Source: Rothia nasimurium (GTDB lineage: Bacteria; Actinomycetota; Actinomycetes; Actinomycetales; Micrococcaceae). Taken from it: DNA of 64,000 bases. The DNA lies in assembly GCF_014217215.1 (NCBI RefSeq), contig NZ_CP056080.1:1922001-1986000 (forward strand), written 5' to 3'. Made by a program: the position numbers and the translations under genes. Of the stretch, positions 9,297 to 17,837 are shown one piece after another (position 1 is the first letter of the stretch; the number at the start of each line of letters is the position of its first letter). The notes under the pieces were generated by a model. It made no database searches and had not been told where the DNA came from. It saw nothing but the letters and a program-made list of their open reading frames with translations.

Positions 9297-10371
9297 GGAT
9301 ATGACTTCTTTCAAGCTCACTCATTAGTTCCTCTAATCTGCCCTTACCTGCAGCCGGCGAGAACCTTTCCTGCCACCGCCAAAATAGGTTTTGAACTTCC
9401 CGTGCGAGACGCTGAGGATTTTTGCGCCCGGTGGTTACTAAATCATCTATATTCTGGATCAGCGACTTCACGCTCCCCTGCTCAGCTACCCAAGGGTATT
9501 CTTCTCCCACCACTTCGGGCAGGGCACCTGCGTTAGATACTACAAGGGGCACACTGGCGCTCATGGCTTCTGCAGCTACCAGCCCAAAGACCTCGTCCCA
9601 GTTAGAAGGAACAACCAGAAGGTCTACCGCCCCCAGAAGCTCGCTGGGTTCCACCCATCCCAGCCGCTGGGTAACTGCGTCCACCTTACTCATAGCGCTC
9701 TCGATAGAGTTCTGCGCTGCTTGGTCAATATACTTAGCTTCGCCAGCTAAAACCAGTTTGTAAGTGACTCCGGAATTTCTCTCATTGAGCTGGTAGATCG
9801 CCTCCGCCAATAAGTCTGTACCTTTAATAGGGGAAGGCCTACCAAGAAAACCTACTTTTACCACGTCGCTTTCGAACCGGGATCGCGGTAGAGAAAACTC
9901 GACGGGCTGGACCCAGTTATAAAAATACCTGGCATGAGCCACTCGCTGAGAAGCAAATTTGCTGGGTACTAGAATCTGTTTAGCCCCGGAGCTGGCGACC
10001 CTGGCAAGCAAAGAGTTTTTGCCCTTCGGTATCTGGTGCAGGTGCACCAGGCGCCCTCTGAGCCCTGTAGTTGATACAGTTGGAACCAAGCCGTTGCACC
10101 AAAGTATCCCCTCGGTGTTAGCTTTTTGGCTAGCCCACCAACGACGCAACTGAAGCATATATTGAACACGAGAAGTTGCAGGTAAGGTCACTGTAGTGAA
10201 CCCTTCATCCTTGGCAGCTTCCAGTAAATCCCCTGGATAAGTAGGAGCGACAACTGTAACTTGCCTACCCGTTGAGCGGGCAGCACGCGCAATGTTTAGG
10301 AGCATCACCTCGCCCCCGCCTATATCACCGTTGTTGGTGGCTAAGTATATTTTCTGTTTCATATTTTTCAC
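9289..10371 (-). CDS. glycosyltransferase family 4
   Basis: 360 residues if the GTG at 10371 is used; ATG 10362 would give 357 and starts MKQKIYLATNNGDIGGGEVM. Neither has a strong RBS. The GGGEVMLLNIARAA motif marks the N-terminal GT-B domain. VGFLGRPSPIKGTDLLAEAI (sugar-nucleotide domain start) and NWDEVFGLVAAEAMSASVPL (E-x7-E region) mark the C-terminal domain. Retaining transfer from a nucleotide sugar is expected. It overlaps the next GT2 gene by 8 nt. Confidence 0.84.
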   Translation of the reverse strand: MKNMKQKIYLATNNGDIGGGEVMLLNIARAARSTGRQVTVVAPTYPGDLLEAAKDEGFTTVTLPATSRVQYMLQLRRWWASQKANTEGILWCNGLVPTVSTTGLRGRLVHLHQIPKGKNSLLARVASSGAKQILVPSKFASQRVAHARYFYNWVQPVEFSLPRSRFESDVVKVGFLGRPSPIKGTDLLAEAIYQLNERNSGVTYKLVLAGEAKYIDQAAQNSIESAMSKVDAVTQRLGWVEPSELLGAVDLLVVPSNWDEVFGLVAAEAMSASVPLVVSNAGALPEVVGEEYPWVAEQGSVKSLIQNIDDLVTTGRKNPQRLAREVQNLFWRWQERFSPAAGKGRLEELMSELERSHIHG

Positions 10372-10395
10372 ATCAACTATTTATTTGAAAATCAG

Positions 10396-11442
10396 CTATC
10401 TTTGCAAGAATAGTTTTATTTTCATACTTATTTTTCTCTCAAGAAAGATATAACTAACATAAGATACGGTGACCACAACAGCTAAAGAAAGAAGCCTGCT
10501 TCCCCATAGCCCCAGGTAATTTTGCGTGAGATGAATGATAATGAATCCCAATATAGTGTGGAAGAGATAGAGCGAGTAGGAAATTCTGCCCAAGAATTGC
10601 AGGGGGCCACGGTCCAGGACCGCAACATTTCGGAACTGCACCACAGCGAAGAAGAGTACAACGATCACCAATACGCCCAGCGCATGAGCTAGCCCGTGTG
10701 CCAGGTAGGTATTAGCAACGGCTACCGTGGCAAAAAAGGGAATGTACCACGAGAAAGTACGGGTATTGAAGTACATGTACATGGCCATGCCGAAGCAGAA
10801 GAAAGCGGCATGCTGGGCAAGCACAGCCCACACAACCATCTTTGCAATCCCCGTTGAAGAGTCACCGGGGTACAGGGCCATTAAGGCAAACCCGATGCTC
10901 GACCACAGGAGACCTAACCTCATCAGGTAGTCGTTACGAAGACGTCCCTTAGAAACCAGAATGCACACCAGCATGAGCAGGTAGAACTGCATTTCAACAG
11001 CGAGTGTCCAATACACCTGGTCTACGTTTTCCACCAGGACGAACCGTTGGAACATCGTGAGGTTAATCAGGACCTGAACCAGGTTAATCTGACGGGCCTC
11101 AATACCAACCCAGGTGATCAGGGCGGCCGAAAAAATCACCGCAAACCAGTAGGTCGGGTAGAGCCTTGTAAATCGTGAAATTACAAAGCCCTTAGCGGTC
11201 TTTCCGTGCGCGGCGCTCATCAGAATAACAAAACCACTGATGATGAAAAACAGCTGGACGCCCAGCTCCCCCAGGGTGAAGGCATAAGGGGCGGTCTCAT
11301 CCGACGGGTAGTAGGTGTTAAAGGGAGTACCAAAATGGTAAACCACAACTGCCAGGACGGCGAGCCCTCGCAAACCGTCAAGAGCTTTAAAACGCCCTGA
11401 AGCGCCTAGGATATCGGCGAGATAATTACTGTGAGGTTTCAA
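10396..11442 (-). CDS. membrane acyltransferase family 3 (second copy type)
   Basis: 348 residues with about ten hydrophobic helices. The N terminus has the family motif GRFKALDGLRGLAVLAVVVY, followed by HFGTPF (helix-1 His). FIISGFVILMS and RFTRLYPTYW are the usual loop signatures of this OafA/YrhL group. Probably O-acylates a lipid-linked sugar or the wall polymer (inference). It differs enough from the 7331-8410 protein that it is not a recent duplicate. It lies 7 nt behind the polymerase-like gene, so repeat-unit decoration and polymerisation are co-transcribed. Confidence 0.85.
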   Translation of the reverse strand: MKPHSNYLADILGASGRFKALDGLRGLAVLAVVVYHFGTPFNTYYPSDETAPYAFTLGELGVQLFFIISGFVILMSAAHGKTAKGFVISRFTRLYPTYWFAVIFSAALITWVGIEARQINLVQVLINLTMFQRFVLVENVDQVYWTLAVEMQFYLLMLVCILVSKGRLRNDYLMRLGLLWSSIGFALMALYPGDSSTGIAKMVVWAVLAQHAAFFCFGMAMYMYFNTRTFSWYIPFFATVAVANTYLAHGLAHALGVLVIVVLFFAVVQFRNVAVLDRGPLQFLGRISYSLYLFHTILGFIIIHLTQNYLGLWGSRLLSLAVVVTVSYVSYIFLERKISMKIKLFLQR

Positions 11443-11449
11443 TGTTTCC

Positions 11450-12670
11450 CTATAACGCTAAATCGGTGGAGGTCAGAGAACCTGGCTGAGACTTTTTAGG
11501 CCGCGCAGTCAGGCTCAGGGCAAGACCGACAGCAAAGACCCACGGCAAGGTCAGCATCACTTCGCCCAGACGCCAGCTACAGACCGCCAGAAAAACAGTT
11601 GCCGCTTCCGCAGTCAAGACGCGTCGGCCCTTTACGATTCCGTGTTGCTTCCAGATAAATACAGACAGCAGGGTTAGCCCCGCAACCAGTACCAGCCAGA
11701 TAACGCCGCCCTCGACCAGAAGGGTCCAGTAGGAGTTGTGGAAGAAGAAAGGACGGTCCAAGATATTTACCGTTGCCTGGCCCATTCCCCAGCCCGACCA
11801 AGGGGCCGAAGAAACCTTCTCCCAAGAGGCCTCATCGATACGGGAGCGCAACTGATCGGTACCTGTCCGGTCACCGAAAATGGGGTTATCCGCAAAGTTC
11901 GTCTGAAGCCACTCGAAGAGCCACGCGACGAAAGCACCCAAACCAAATTTCAGGACAACATTTACTTTCTGGGCAAACAGAATCCACAAAACACCGATCA
12001 AAAGGCCGGCCATACTGGTTCGTGAGCCGGTCTCCCACAGAAGCGGTAGGAAAATTACCAAGGTCAGGATACGATGGCTAGTTTTGGGGAAGAGACCGAA
12101 CATCAAAATGGGGATAATGCCGTAGTAGAGGCCGGATACGTTCTTATCATTCAGCCAGCCCGTAAGCGCACCGCTATAGTTATTTGGCGCAATACCGGCG
12201 TAGAAAGCAAGCGCATTGACCACTAGACCGATAGCCAGACCCAAGATGAGCGATCTGAAATCGATACGACGGTCAGCAATCAGCAAGAGAACCGCAATCA
12301 AAATCGAGATTCGGGCCAGACGCCTACCCACATCATCAGGAGTTGAGATACCGACGTTCAGCGATGTAATTGCCACGTAGGTTAGACCCAGAAGTAGCAC
12401 TGCGGCAAAAAGGCTCCGGTTAGGGACGTCAAAACGCGAAGGCTTACTGATTCTCAAGAGGGTAAGGATTGCAAGAACCATCAACCCCATCGGAAAGCCA
12501 AGAAGGGGAACACCCATCGTTACCAGGAGCGCGCCGGCAATTACTTCAACCATCACCAAGGAGCCAGTGCCCTCGGCAAGGATCCGTGCCTCTTGACCCA
12601 GTGCAGCGGTAAATCTGCTCAGTCGCTCTTCAGCGCTAATCTTCTGTTCCTGTGTATCTGAAAAGCTCAC
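11450..12670 (-). CDS. O-antigen polymerase/ligase-like membrane protein (Wzy/WaaL family)
   Basis: 406 residues with about ten TM helices and one large hydrophilic loop (about residues 250-310). Near its end is the family pattern GWGMGQ ... FFHNSYWTLLVEGGVIW, the H-NS-x-L-x-x-G signature of the O-antigen ligase (Wzy_C) domain. Such proteins join undecaprenyl-linked repeat units or transfer glycans. In this operon a polymerase role is likely, because wall attachment is usually done by LCP enzymes in Gram-positive bacteria. It overlaps the upstream GT4 gene by 4 nt. A polymerase and a ligase cannot be told apart from the sequence. Confidence 0.8.
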   Translation of the reverse strand: MSFSDTQEQKISAEERLSRFTAALGQEARILAEGTGSLVMVEVIAGALLVTMGVPLLGFPMGLMVLAILTLLRISKPSRFDVPNRSLFAAVLLLGLTYVAITSLNVGISTPDDVGRRLARISILIAVLLLIADRRIDFRSLILGLAIGLVVNALAFYAGIAPNNYSGALTGWLNDKNVSGLYYGIIPILMFGLFPKTSHRILTLVIFLPLLWETGSRTSMAGLLIGVLWILFAQKVNVVLKFGLGAFVAWLFEWLQTNFADNPIFGDRTGTDQLRSRIDEASWEKVSSAPWSGWGMGQATVNILDRPFFFHNSYWTLLVEGGVIWLVLVAGLTLLSVFIWKQHGIVKGRRVLTAEAATVFLAVCSWRLGEVMLTLPWVFAVGLALSLTARPKKSQPGSLTSTDLAL

Positions 12671-13800
12671 AGTTCCCTACCCTTGTTATATGAGCTCACG
12701 ATGCCCTCGGCCATGCGTGAAATAGATATCCATTCAAAGTCTGTCTGCGCACCGGTAGTTTGTTCTACCATGCGCTGGGCGACCGTTCTGACGGCGGTCT
12801 GGCGGTTCATCTGGTTCAGTGAAGGCACAAGCTCCTTGCCGCCCAGAATCTCGGGGTTACCCCCAACCGCTGTTGCCACAACAGCAAGCCCTGCGGCCTT
12901 AGCGTCCAGCAGGGTGTAGGAACAGTTCTCCCACACCGAAAGCTGAACCAGCAGGTCCGACCGGCCCATAGCCTCTACGGGGTCCACAAAACCGGCAAAG
13001 ATCACAGAGTCAGAAAGCCCGAGGTCCTTCACCTGTTTCTCCAGGTCTTCTTTCAAGTCGCCGCTACCAGCGATTTCCAGGGTTGCCCCTGGAATGTCAC
13101 GGCGCACGGCGGCAAAAGCCTCTACCAGGACGTCCAGCCCTTTCTCGGGAGCTAGCCGGGAAAGCGATAGCACGCGCAGGGCACCGGGAGCAGGCTGAAC
13201 GCGGCAGGCCTCAACAGCTGAGGCGACCTGCGCTGTGTCAACACCGTTATAGACCACCTCGACCCTACGGGCACCCCACTTGCGTTTCATCTGGTCAGCG
13301 GTGGACTGAGAAACAGCTAGCGCACCGTCTGTACCCCACAGGCGCACGCGGTGTACCTGCTCCATCAGCCGCGAGCGCCAAGAAGCGCCGTGGTAGACTG
13401 CATCGTCCCCGGCAATACCGTGCTCGGTGGTGAATACCCGAGGGATATGGGTCCCCCTGTGCCGTAGCTTGTTAACCTTACGCAGGTTGACGGTCGCAAC
13501 GGCGACCACATCGGCGTAAGCCAGGTGGCTGTGCACGATTGCTGGTTTGAGTTCGTCGATGACGGTGTTGAGGGTTGCCCGGGAGGTCGCAAAACCTGAG
13601 GCCGTTCCAAAGTCAGCTTCGCGGACTTCGGTACCGAGTGCCTTGAGTCGGGCGGAGAGAGCACCGGGTGGGCAGAGAACTACTAGGCGGTAGCCGGGTA
13701 GCCCGGCCTCAGCAAGATCGCTGATGTGCCGGGCTACGCCACCAAAATCGGGAACCGGAACGCAGTGAAGCGCTACCGGCAGGTCGCTGTTTACAGCCAC
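12667..13800 (-). CDS. glycosyltransferase family 4
   Basis: 377 residues. VPDFGGVARHISDLAEAGLP gives the N-terminal GT-B glycine-rich loop. VLSLSRLAPEKGLDVLVEAF and LLVQLSVWENCSYTLLDAKA give the donor domain; the E-x7-E pattern is altered to ENCSYTLLD, a conservative Glu to Asp change at the second position. VVYNGVD is the linker usual in GT4. It overlaps the polymerase gene by 4 nt and the NeuB-fusion gene by 10 nt, so all three are translated as a block. Donor sugar unknown. Confidence 0.84.
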   Translation of the reverse strand: MAVNSDLPVALHCVPVPDFGGVARHISDLAEAGLPGYRLVVLCPPGALSARLKALGTEVREADFGTASGFATSRATLNTVIDELKPAIVHSHLAYADVVAVATVNLRKVNKLRHRGTHIPRVFTTEHGIAGDDAVYHGASWRSRLMEQVHRVRLWGTDGALAVSQSTADQMKRKWGARRVEVVYNGVDTAQVASAVEACRVQPAPGALRVLSLSRLAPEKGLDVLVEAFAAVRRDIPGATLEIAGSGDLKEDLEKQVKDLGLSDSVIFAGFVDPVEAMGRSDLLVQLSVWENCSYTLLDAKAAGLAVVATAVGGNPEILGGKELVPSLNQMNRQTAVRTVAQRMVEQTTGAQTDFEWISISRMAEGIVSSYNKGREL

Positions 13801-16034
13801 TTTTCCAGCCTATCCAGGGCAGTGAAGAAGCCTTCGCCGTTGTTGACGTGGCCCTGCCAGATTTCGGGGATAAAGGAGGAGTTGGGGGTGAGCTCGCGGA
13901 GCTGCTTGCCCAGAGCGGCCCAGTCTACGTCGCCTTCGCCCACCTGGACGCCTTCGCCGTCAACGCCTACGCCGTCGACCAGGTGCAGGTGGATAGAGCG
14001 GGGTGCGAGCAGGTCCACGGCTTCTGACAGCGGCATCTTGAGGAAGTTAGCGGCCAGCATGGTGTGGGAGATATCCAGGCAGAGGGCGGTGTCGTAGGTG
14101 TCGGAGAACTCTGCGGTGTCCTTGGGGTCAAGGAAGAGGTTGTGGTACTGCTGGCCGCCCATGAGCCAGGGGTAGGGGGGCAGGGTCTGAGCCGCGATAC
14201 GCACTCCTGAGGTATCGAGCTTGGCCAGTGCCTCGCCGATACGCTCATACTTGTCGGCACGGGCGGACGGTGCGATGTGGCCGTCCTTGGTGAAGCCGCC
14301 CATGGTGACGACCATGACCGGGTCGTCGTCCACGGTGAAGTAGCGGGTCAAATCGCGGGTGATGTCGATGGTGCGTTGGACCTCTGCGATGGAGCGCTCC
14401 CAGGTTTCCTGATCACGAGAAGCCAGGTCTACCAGGAAGTCACCGGCGAAGAGGTCAGGCAGGTGGGTGGTGAAAGACATGTCGAGCTTACGGTCGAAGA
14501 CCTCATCGATGTCGACTTCAAGATCCTTGTAGGAGAAGTGGAACTCCAGGAAGTCAGGCTCAGCGTCCTCAATCAGGGGCTTGTAGTCGTGGTAGCGGAC
14601 GGGCAGGCCCCAGGGGCGGTCAAACGTGAAGTCGCGGCGGGTCACGAGGTCGTCCTTCAGGTCGCCCTCAAAGAAGAAGGTACCAGCTTCAACCTCACGC
14701 TGCATGGTGCGGCCCAGAAGCTGGGGCAGGTAGTTGGGCTGCAGACCGCGGCCGGGTGACTTAACCTCGACGTCCGCCTCGGTCACGACCTCACCCTTAG
14801 CGATGGTGCGGGTAGCAACCAGTGACTTAGCAAGGTTGACGCGGTTCATGAGCTCACCGGTGGAGACCTCGCGGGGGGCTGAGGTACCGATAGATTCCTC
14901 TACCTCACGAATCTGCTGCACCATAGCCTTGAACTCGTCAGGCAGCAGGGAGACGGTGTGGTCGTTACCTTCGAGAGTCTTATCGATGGTGAAGTGCTTT
15001 TCAATAATCTTGGCACCGCGGGCAACGGCTGCGATGGGCACGTGGTAGCCGCGTTCGTGGCCTGAGTAGCCCACCAGGCACTGGCCGATTTCAGCCAGGC
15101 GGTCCATGTAGGCCAGGTTGACGTCCTTGAAGGGCGCGGGGTAGGTGGACTGGCACTGTAGCAGGGCGTAGGAAGCGCCCAGGGAGCGCAGCAGGTTAAC
15201 CGACTCGCGGATTTCTTCTTCGCGGCTCATACCGGTGGAGACCAGCATGGGCAGACCGCGGGAGGCCATATCGCGGAGCAACTCGTGGTTGGTCAGGTCG
15301 GCTGAAGCAACCTTGAGGCCCTGGATACCGTAGTCGACCAGAGCCTGGACCGAGGGGCCGTCCCAGGGGGTGCACATGATGTCCATATCATGCTGTTTGA
15401 CGTGGTCAAAGACCTCGTACATCTGGTCTACGGTCAGGGAGAAGCGGGAAAGCAAATCGAGGGTGTACTGCACACCCAGGTCTTCGCCGGCTGACTTTGA
15501 GCCCTTCTGTCGGTAGAGGGCATCCATGTCGCGAAGCTGGAACTTAACGGCGTCTGCACCGGTATCAACCGCCAGGTCAACCAGGCGCTTGGCCAGGTCA
15601 ACGTCGCCCTGGTGGTTGTTGCCGATTTCGGCGATGATGAAGGAGGGTGAGTCTTCGGTGATTTCGGTGCGGCCGATACGCAGCACGTTCTGCTCGTCCA
15701 TGGCGATAGCAACCAGGTGGCCGCGTTCGTCGACCAGGGGAAGGTGGCTAATACCCTTGGCAAACTCGCCCTGAAGCTCTGCGGGCTCCGAACCGATGGG
15801 AGCGGTCTTGACGCCCTGGTTAGCTACCTCAAGGGCACTGGTCTCAAGAGATGCGGTGGGGTTGGCGATGAGCCAGCGGCGGAAGTCACCGTCTGACAGG
15901 GAGCCCTTAAGCACGCCTGATTCGTTGACCAGGAAGATAATACGCTGCCCGTTAGCAGAAATCTTCTGCAGGGCGGTGAGTACCGGGTCCTCAGAGAAAA
16001 CGATGTAGGGGGTGATATTACGTTCGATAATCAT
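13791..16034 (-). CDS. CBS - NeuB (nonulosonic acid synthase) - SAF - TIM-barrel fusion protein
   Basis: 747 residues from ATG 16034, 4 nt after the cytidylyltransferase stop. The longer open frame to 16115 lies inside that gene and is not used. Four parts are seen. Residues 1-120 look like a CBS pair (RIIFLVNESGVLKGSLSDGD; ISHLPLVDERGHLVAI). Residues 130-375 are NeuB-like, with AEIGNNHQGD, VKFQ, and EKHFTIDKTLEGNDHT binding metal, PEP and substrate. Residues 400-462 are an antifreeze-like SAF domain (SLVATRTIAKGEVVTEADV). Residues 470-747 are a xylose-isomerase-like TIM barrel (EFHFSYKDLEVD, LCLDISHTMLAA, IHLHLVDGVG). NeuB enzymes condense PEP with a six-carbon amino sugar to make sialic, legionaminic or pseudaminic acid. 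The TIM barrel could be an epimerase or isomerase supplying the substrate (inference). Standard NeuB proteins are about 340-350 residues, so the extra domains are the notable feature. Confidence 0.82.
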   Translation of the reverse strand: MIIERNITPYIVFSEDPVLTALQKISANGQRIIFLVNESGVLKGSLSDGDFRRWLIANPTASLETSALEVANQGVKTAPIGSEPAELQGEFAKGISHLPLVDERGHLVAIAMDEQNVLRIGRTEITEDSPSFIIAEIGNNHQGDVDLAKRLVDLAVDTGADAVKFQLRDMDALYRQKGSKSAGEDLGVQYTLDLLSRFSLTVDQMYEVFDHVKQHDMDIMCTPWDGPSVQALVDYGIQGLKVASADLTNHELLRDMASRGLPMLVSTGMSREEEIRESVNLLRSLGASYALLQCQSTYPAPFKDVNLAYMDRLAEIGQCLVGYSGHERGYHVPIAAVARGAKIIEKHFTIDKTLEGNDHTVSLLPDEFKAMVQQIREVEESIGTSAPREVSTGELMNRVNLAKSLVATRTIAKGEVVTEADVEVKSPGRGLQPNYLPQLLGRTMQREVEAGTFFFEGDLKDDLVTRRDFTFDRPWGLPVRYHDYKPLIEDAEPDFLEFHFSYKDLEVDIDEVFDRKLDMSFTTHLPDLFAGDFLVDLASRDQETWERSIAEVQRTIDITRDLTRYFTVDDDPVMVVTMGGFTKDGHIAPSARADKYERIGEALAKLDTSGVRIAAQTLPPYPWLMGGQQYHNLFLDPKDTAEFSDTYDTALCLDISHTMLAANFLKMPLSEAVDLLAPRSIHLHLVDGVGVDGEGVQVGEGDVDWAALGKQLRELTPNSSFIPEIWQGHVNNGEGFFTALDRLEKWL

Positions 16035-16038
16035 GGTT

Positions 16039-16758
16039 TTAGCCTTCGTTTTCTTCTGATGCGAGGGTGGTGAGCAGTTGGTGCTCTGCGACGGAGAAGT
16101 CGATGGGAGCGTCAATGTCTACGCCTTCGACCTCATCGAGCATGAAGAGCTCGATGTTGCCGCCCAGTCGGTTGTGCAGGGTTTCGTAGAGCTCAGTCTT
16201 GGTGATGTACATGGAGCCGTTTTCGCGGTAGCGGAAGGTCTCACGGGTGAGTTCCTGACGGCGGGGGCGGGCCATGACCTCGTACTGGGCAGTCGGTGGC
16301 TCGGTAGCAGCCCAGATAAAGGGGCCGATAGGGATAACGCCCACCATTGAATCCGATGCAGAGGCAGCGAACTGGCGGATAGCCCGGGCCAGGGTGCCGG
16401 GCAGGCGGACGGGTGAGGTCGCCTGCAGGAGCATGACGGCGTCCGGACGTTTGCCCTCCGCTGTATAGAACTCGATAGCGTGCTCAATCACCGGTTCGGT
16501 GGCGGTAGTGTCTTCTGCTAGATGGGCCGGGCGCATGAAGGGTACCTCTGCCCCGTACTGGCGGGCAATATCAGCTAGCTCCGCGTCGTCGGTTGAGACC
16601 AACACGTCAACCAGGTGCTCGCCTTCCAGCTCAGCCTTTGCGGCAAGGGCCTGTTCAATGGTCCAGGCGACGAGAGGCTTACCTGCGATGGGTTTGAGGT
16701 TCTTTCGGGGGATTCCCTTGGACCCACCGCGAACGGGTATCACGCAGAGAATGCGCAT
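16039..16758 (-). CDS. acylneuraminate cytidylyltransferase (CMP-nonulosonate synthetase)
   Basis: 239 residues, the length of the NeuA/PseF/LegF family. The nucleotide-binding start is ILCVIPVRGGSKGIPRKN (residues 3-20), followed by KPLVAWTIEQAL and VSTDDAELADIA. It activates a nonulosonic acid with CTP to give the CMP-sugar. It lies directly before the NeuB fusion gene (4-nt gap), which confirms a nonulosonic acid module. Which acid is made is not decided: no NeuC epimerase and no PseB/C/H/G or Leg set is present in the window, so the precursor must come from elsewhere or from the extra domains of the fusion protein. Confidence 0.88.
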   Translation of the reverse strand: MRILCVIPVRGGSKGIPRKNLKPIAGKPLVAWTIEQALAAKAELEGEHLVDVLVSTDDAELADIARQYGAEVPFMRPAHLAEDTTATEPVIEHAIEFYTAEGKRPDAVMLLQATSPVRLPGTLARAIRQFAASASDSMVGVIPIGPFIWAATEPPTAQYEVMARPRRQELTRETFRYRENGSMYITKTELYETLHNRLGGNIELFMLDEVEGVDIDAPIDFSVAEHQLLTTLASEENEG

Positions 16759-16763
16759 GCTCT

Positions 16764-17837
16764 TTAGTTCTCCAATGATCGAGTGAGGTATTCAGCGATG
16801 TGCTGTGCTGGTTCCTGTGCTGGCACCGGGGGCGCCGGGGTAGGAGCGCTCCCCCACTGGTTCATACCGTAGCGTTCCCAAAACTCGGTAACCCAGGCGG
16901 GTGGGTTAGGGTGATATACCCAGGCGGGCACTCCGCGCAGTGCAGCTTCTAGCACACCGGTTGAGAATATTGACACAACCGGGTTATTCACCTGGTTGAG
17001 GGGCTGCTGGGAGCGGTCAATATCGATTCCTAGTTTACTCATAAGAGAGTGGGTTAAGTGGGAAAGTTTATCTTTCTCACTCGGATGCGGTCGATAGATA
17101 GCCTTGTGCTCGCGCGTGAACTTGATGCTCGCTCGTGCGAAAGATACTCGAGGCAGCTCAGCCCCGTGCATCTGCCCCAGAAAAATAGGGGTTTCGGCGA
17201 TAGCGGCGGGCTCTACCGGGGGCTTCTGAGCAGCCTCCCAGAAGAGCTGAGAACCAACTACGTCATAGGTGACGTCTTCTCTGCCTGTTACCCAGAATTC
17301 AGCGTCTGCCTGACTAAACGCAAGAAGGTGGGTACCAGGTGCTAGCGGGGGTGCGTAAGGGGTATGGAGACCGTGCTGGACGGTGATGAAGCGAGCACCC
17401 GTGCGTTGGGTGAACCGGTAGGCGGCAGCACCCCAGGCCATATAGTGCCCCAGGGCAAGAACCTGCTGTACTTCTTCTAACGCAGCGTCGAGGTCGGCTT
17501 CATCCAGTGCAGTAACCTGCCAGTTACCTTCAGGAAGGTGTTCGGTGACGTCTTCGGGTGCCCACACAGCATATGAACCTGGTACTAACCAACGGGCAGG
17601 CCTTATCAGGGACCCCAGGGAGGTCGGCGACGTAGAATCCAGAGCAAGCAGAATTTGCGGTTTACTACCGGGTACGTGAAGATACCCTGCCACAGAAGCA
17701 GGTGCGTCGGGCGAGGCATTACCTCCGCGAGCCCGAACGAAAATACTCTTGAGCGCGTTTTTTGCCCGACGGAGCAGATGGGCGTTAGCCTGCCACTTGC
17801 TCCAGGCCTCGAGATCTGCAGGATAGATTAGACCCAT
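16764..17837 (-). CDS. GT-B-like transferase, candidate nonulosonate or polyol-phosphate transferase
   Basis: 357 residues, no TM segment. The C-terminal half has YRPHPSEKDKL (about 246-256) and VVSIFSTGVLEAALRGVPAW (about 287-306). This layout, an RPHP motif then a Ser/Thr-Gly-x-x-EA motif, is shared by CDP-glycerol glycerophosphotransferases, polysialyltransferase-like and Kdo/sialyltransferase-like GT-B enzymes. An HG pair (VQHGLHTPY) precedes it. It starts the nonulosonate block, 5 nt ahead of the cytidylyltransferase gene, so it is a good candidate for the enzyme that uses the CMP-sugar (inference from position). Not assigned to a named family with certainty. It overlaps the upstream gene by 10 nt. 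Confidence 0.55.
   Translation of the reverse strand: MGLIYPADLEAWSKWQANAHLLRRAKNALKSIFVRARGGNASPDAPASVAGYLHVPGSKPQILLALDSTSPTSLGSLIRPARWLVPGSYAVWAPEDVTEHLPEGNWQVTALDEADLDAALEEVQQVLALGHYMAWGAAAYRFTQRTGARFITVQHGLHTPYAPPLAPGTHLLAFSQADAEFWVTGREDVTYDVVGSQLFWEAAQKPPVEPAAIAETPIFLGQMHGAELPRVSFARASIKFTREHKAIYRPHPSEKDKLSHLTHSLMSKLGIDIDRSQQPLNQVNNPVVSIFSTGVLEAALRGVPAWVYHPNPPAWVTEFWERYGMNQWGSAPTPAPPVPAQEPAQHIAEYLTRSLEN

Noticed and set aside
14277-14759. Long open frame opposite the NeuB fusion gene
   Set aside because: An antisense shadow of a high-GC coding region; no family motif.
16035-16115. N-terminal extension of the NeuB fusion protein
   Set aside because: It lies inside the cytidylyltransferase gene and has low-complexity sequence; ATG 16034 follows directly after that gene's stop.
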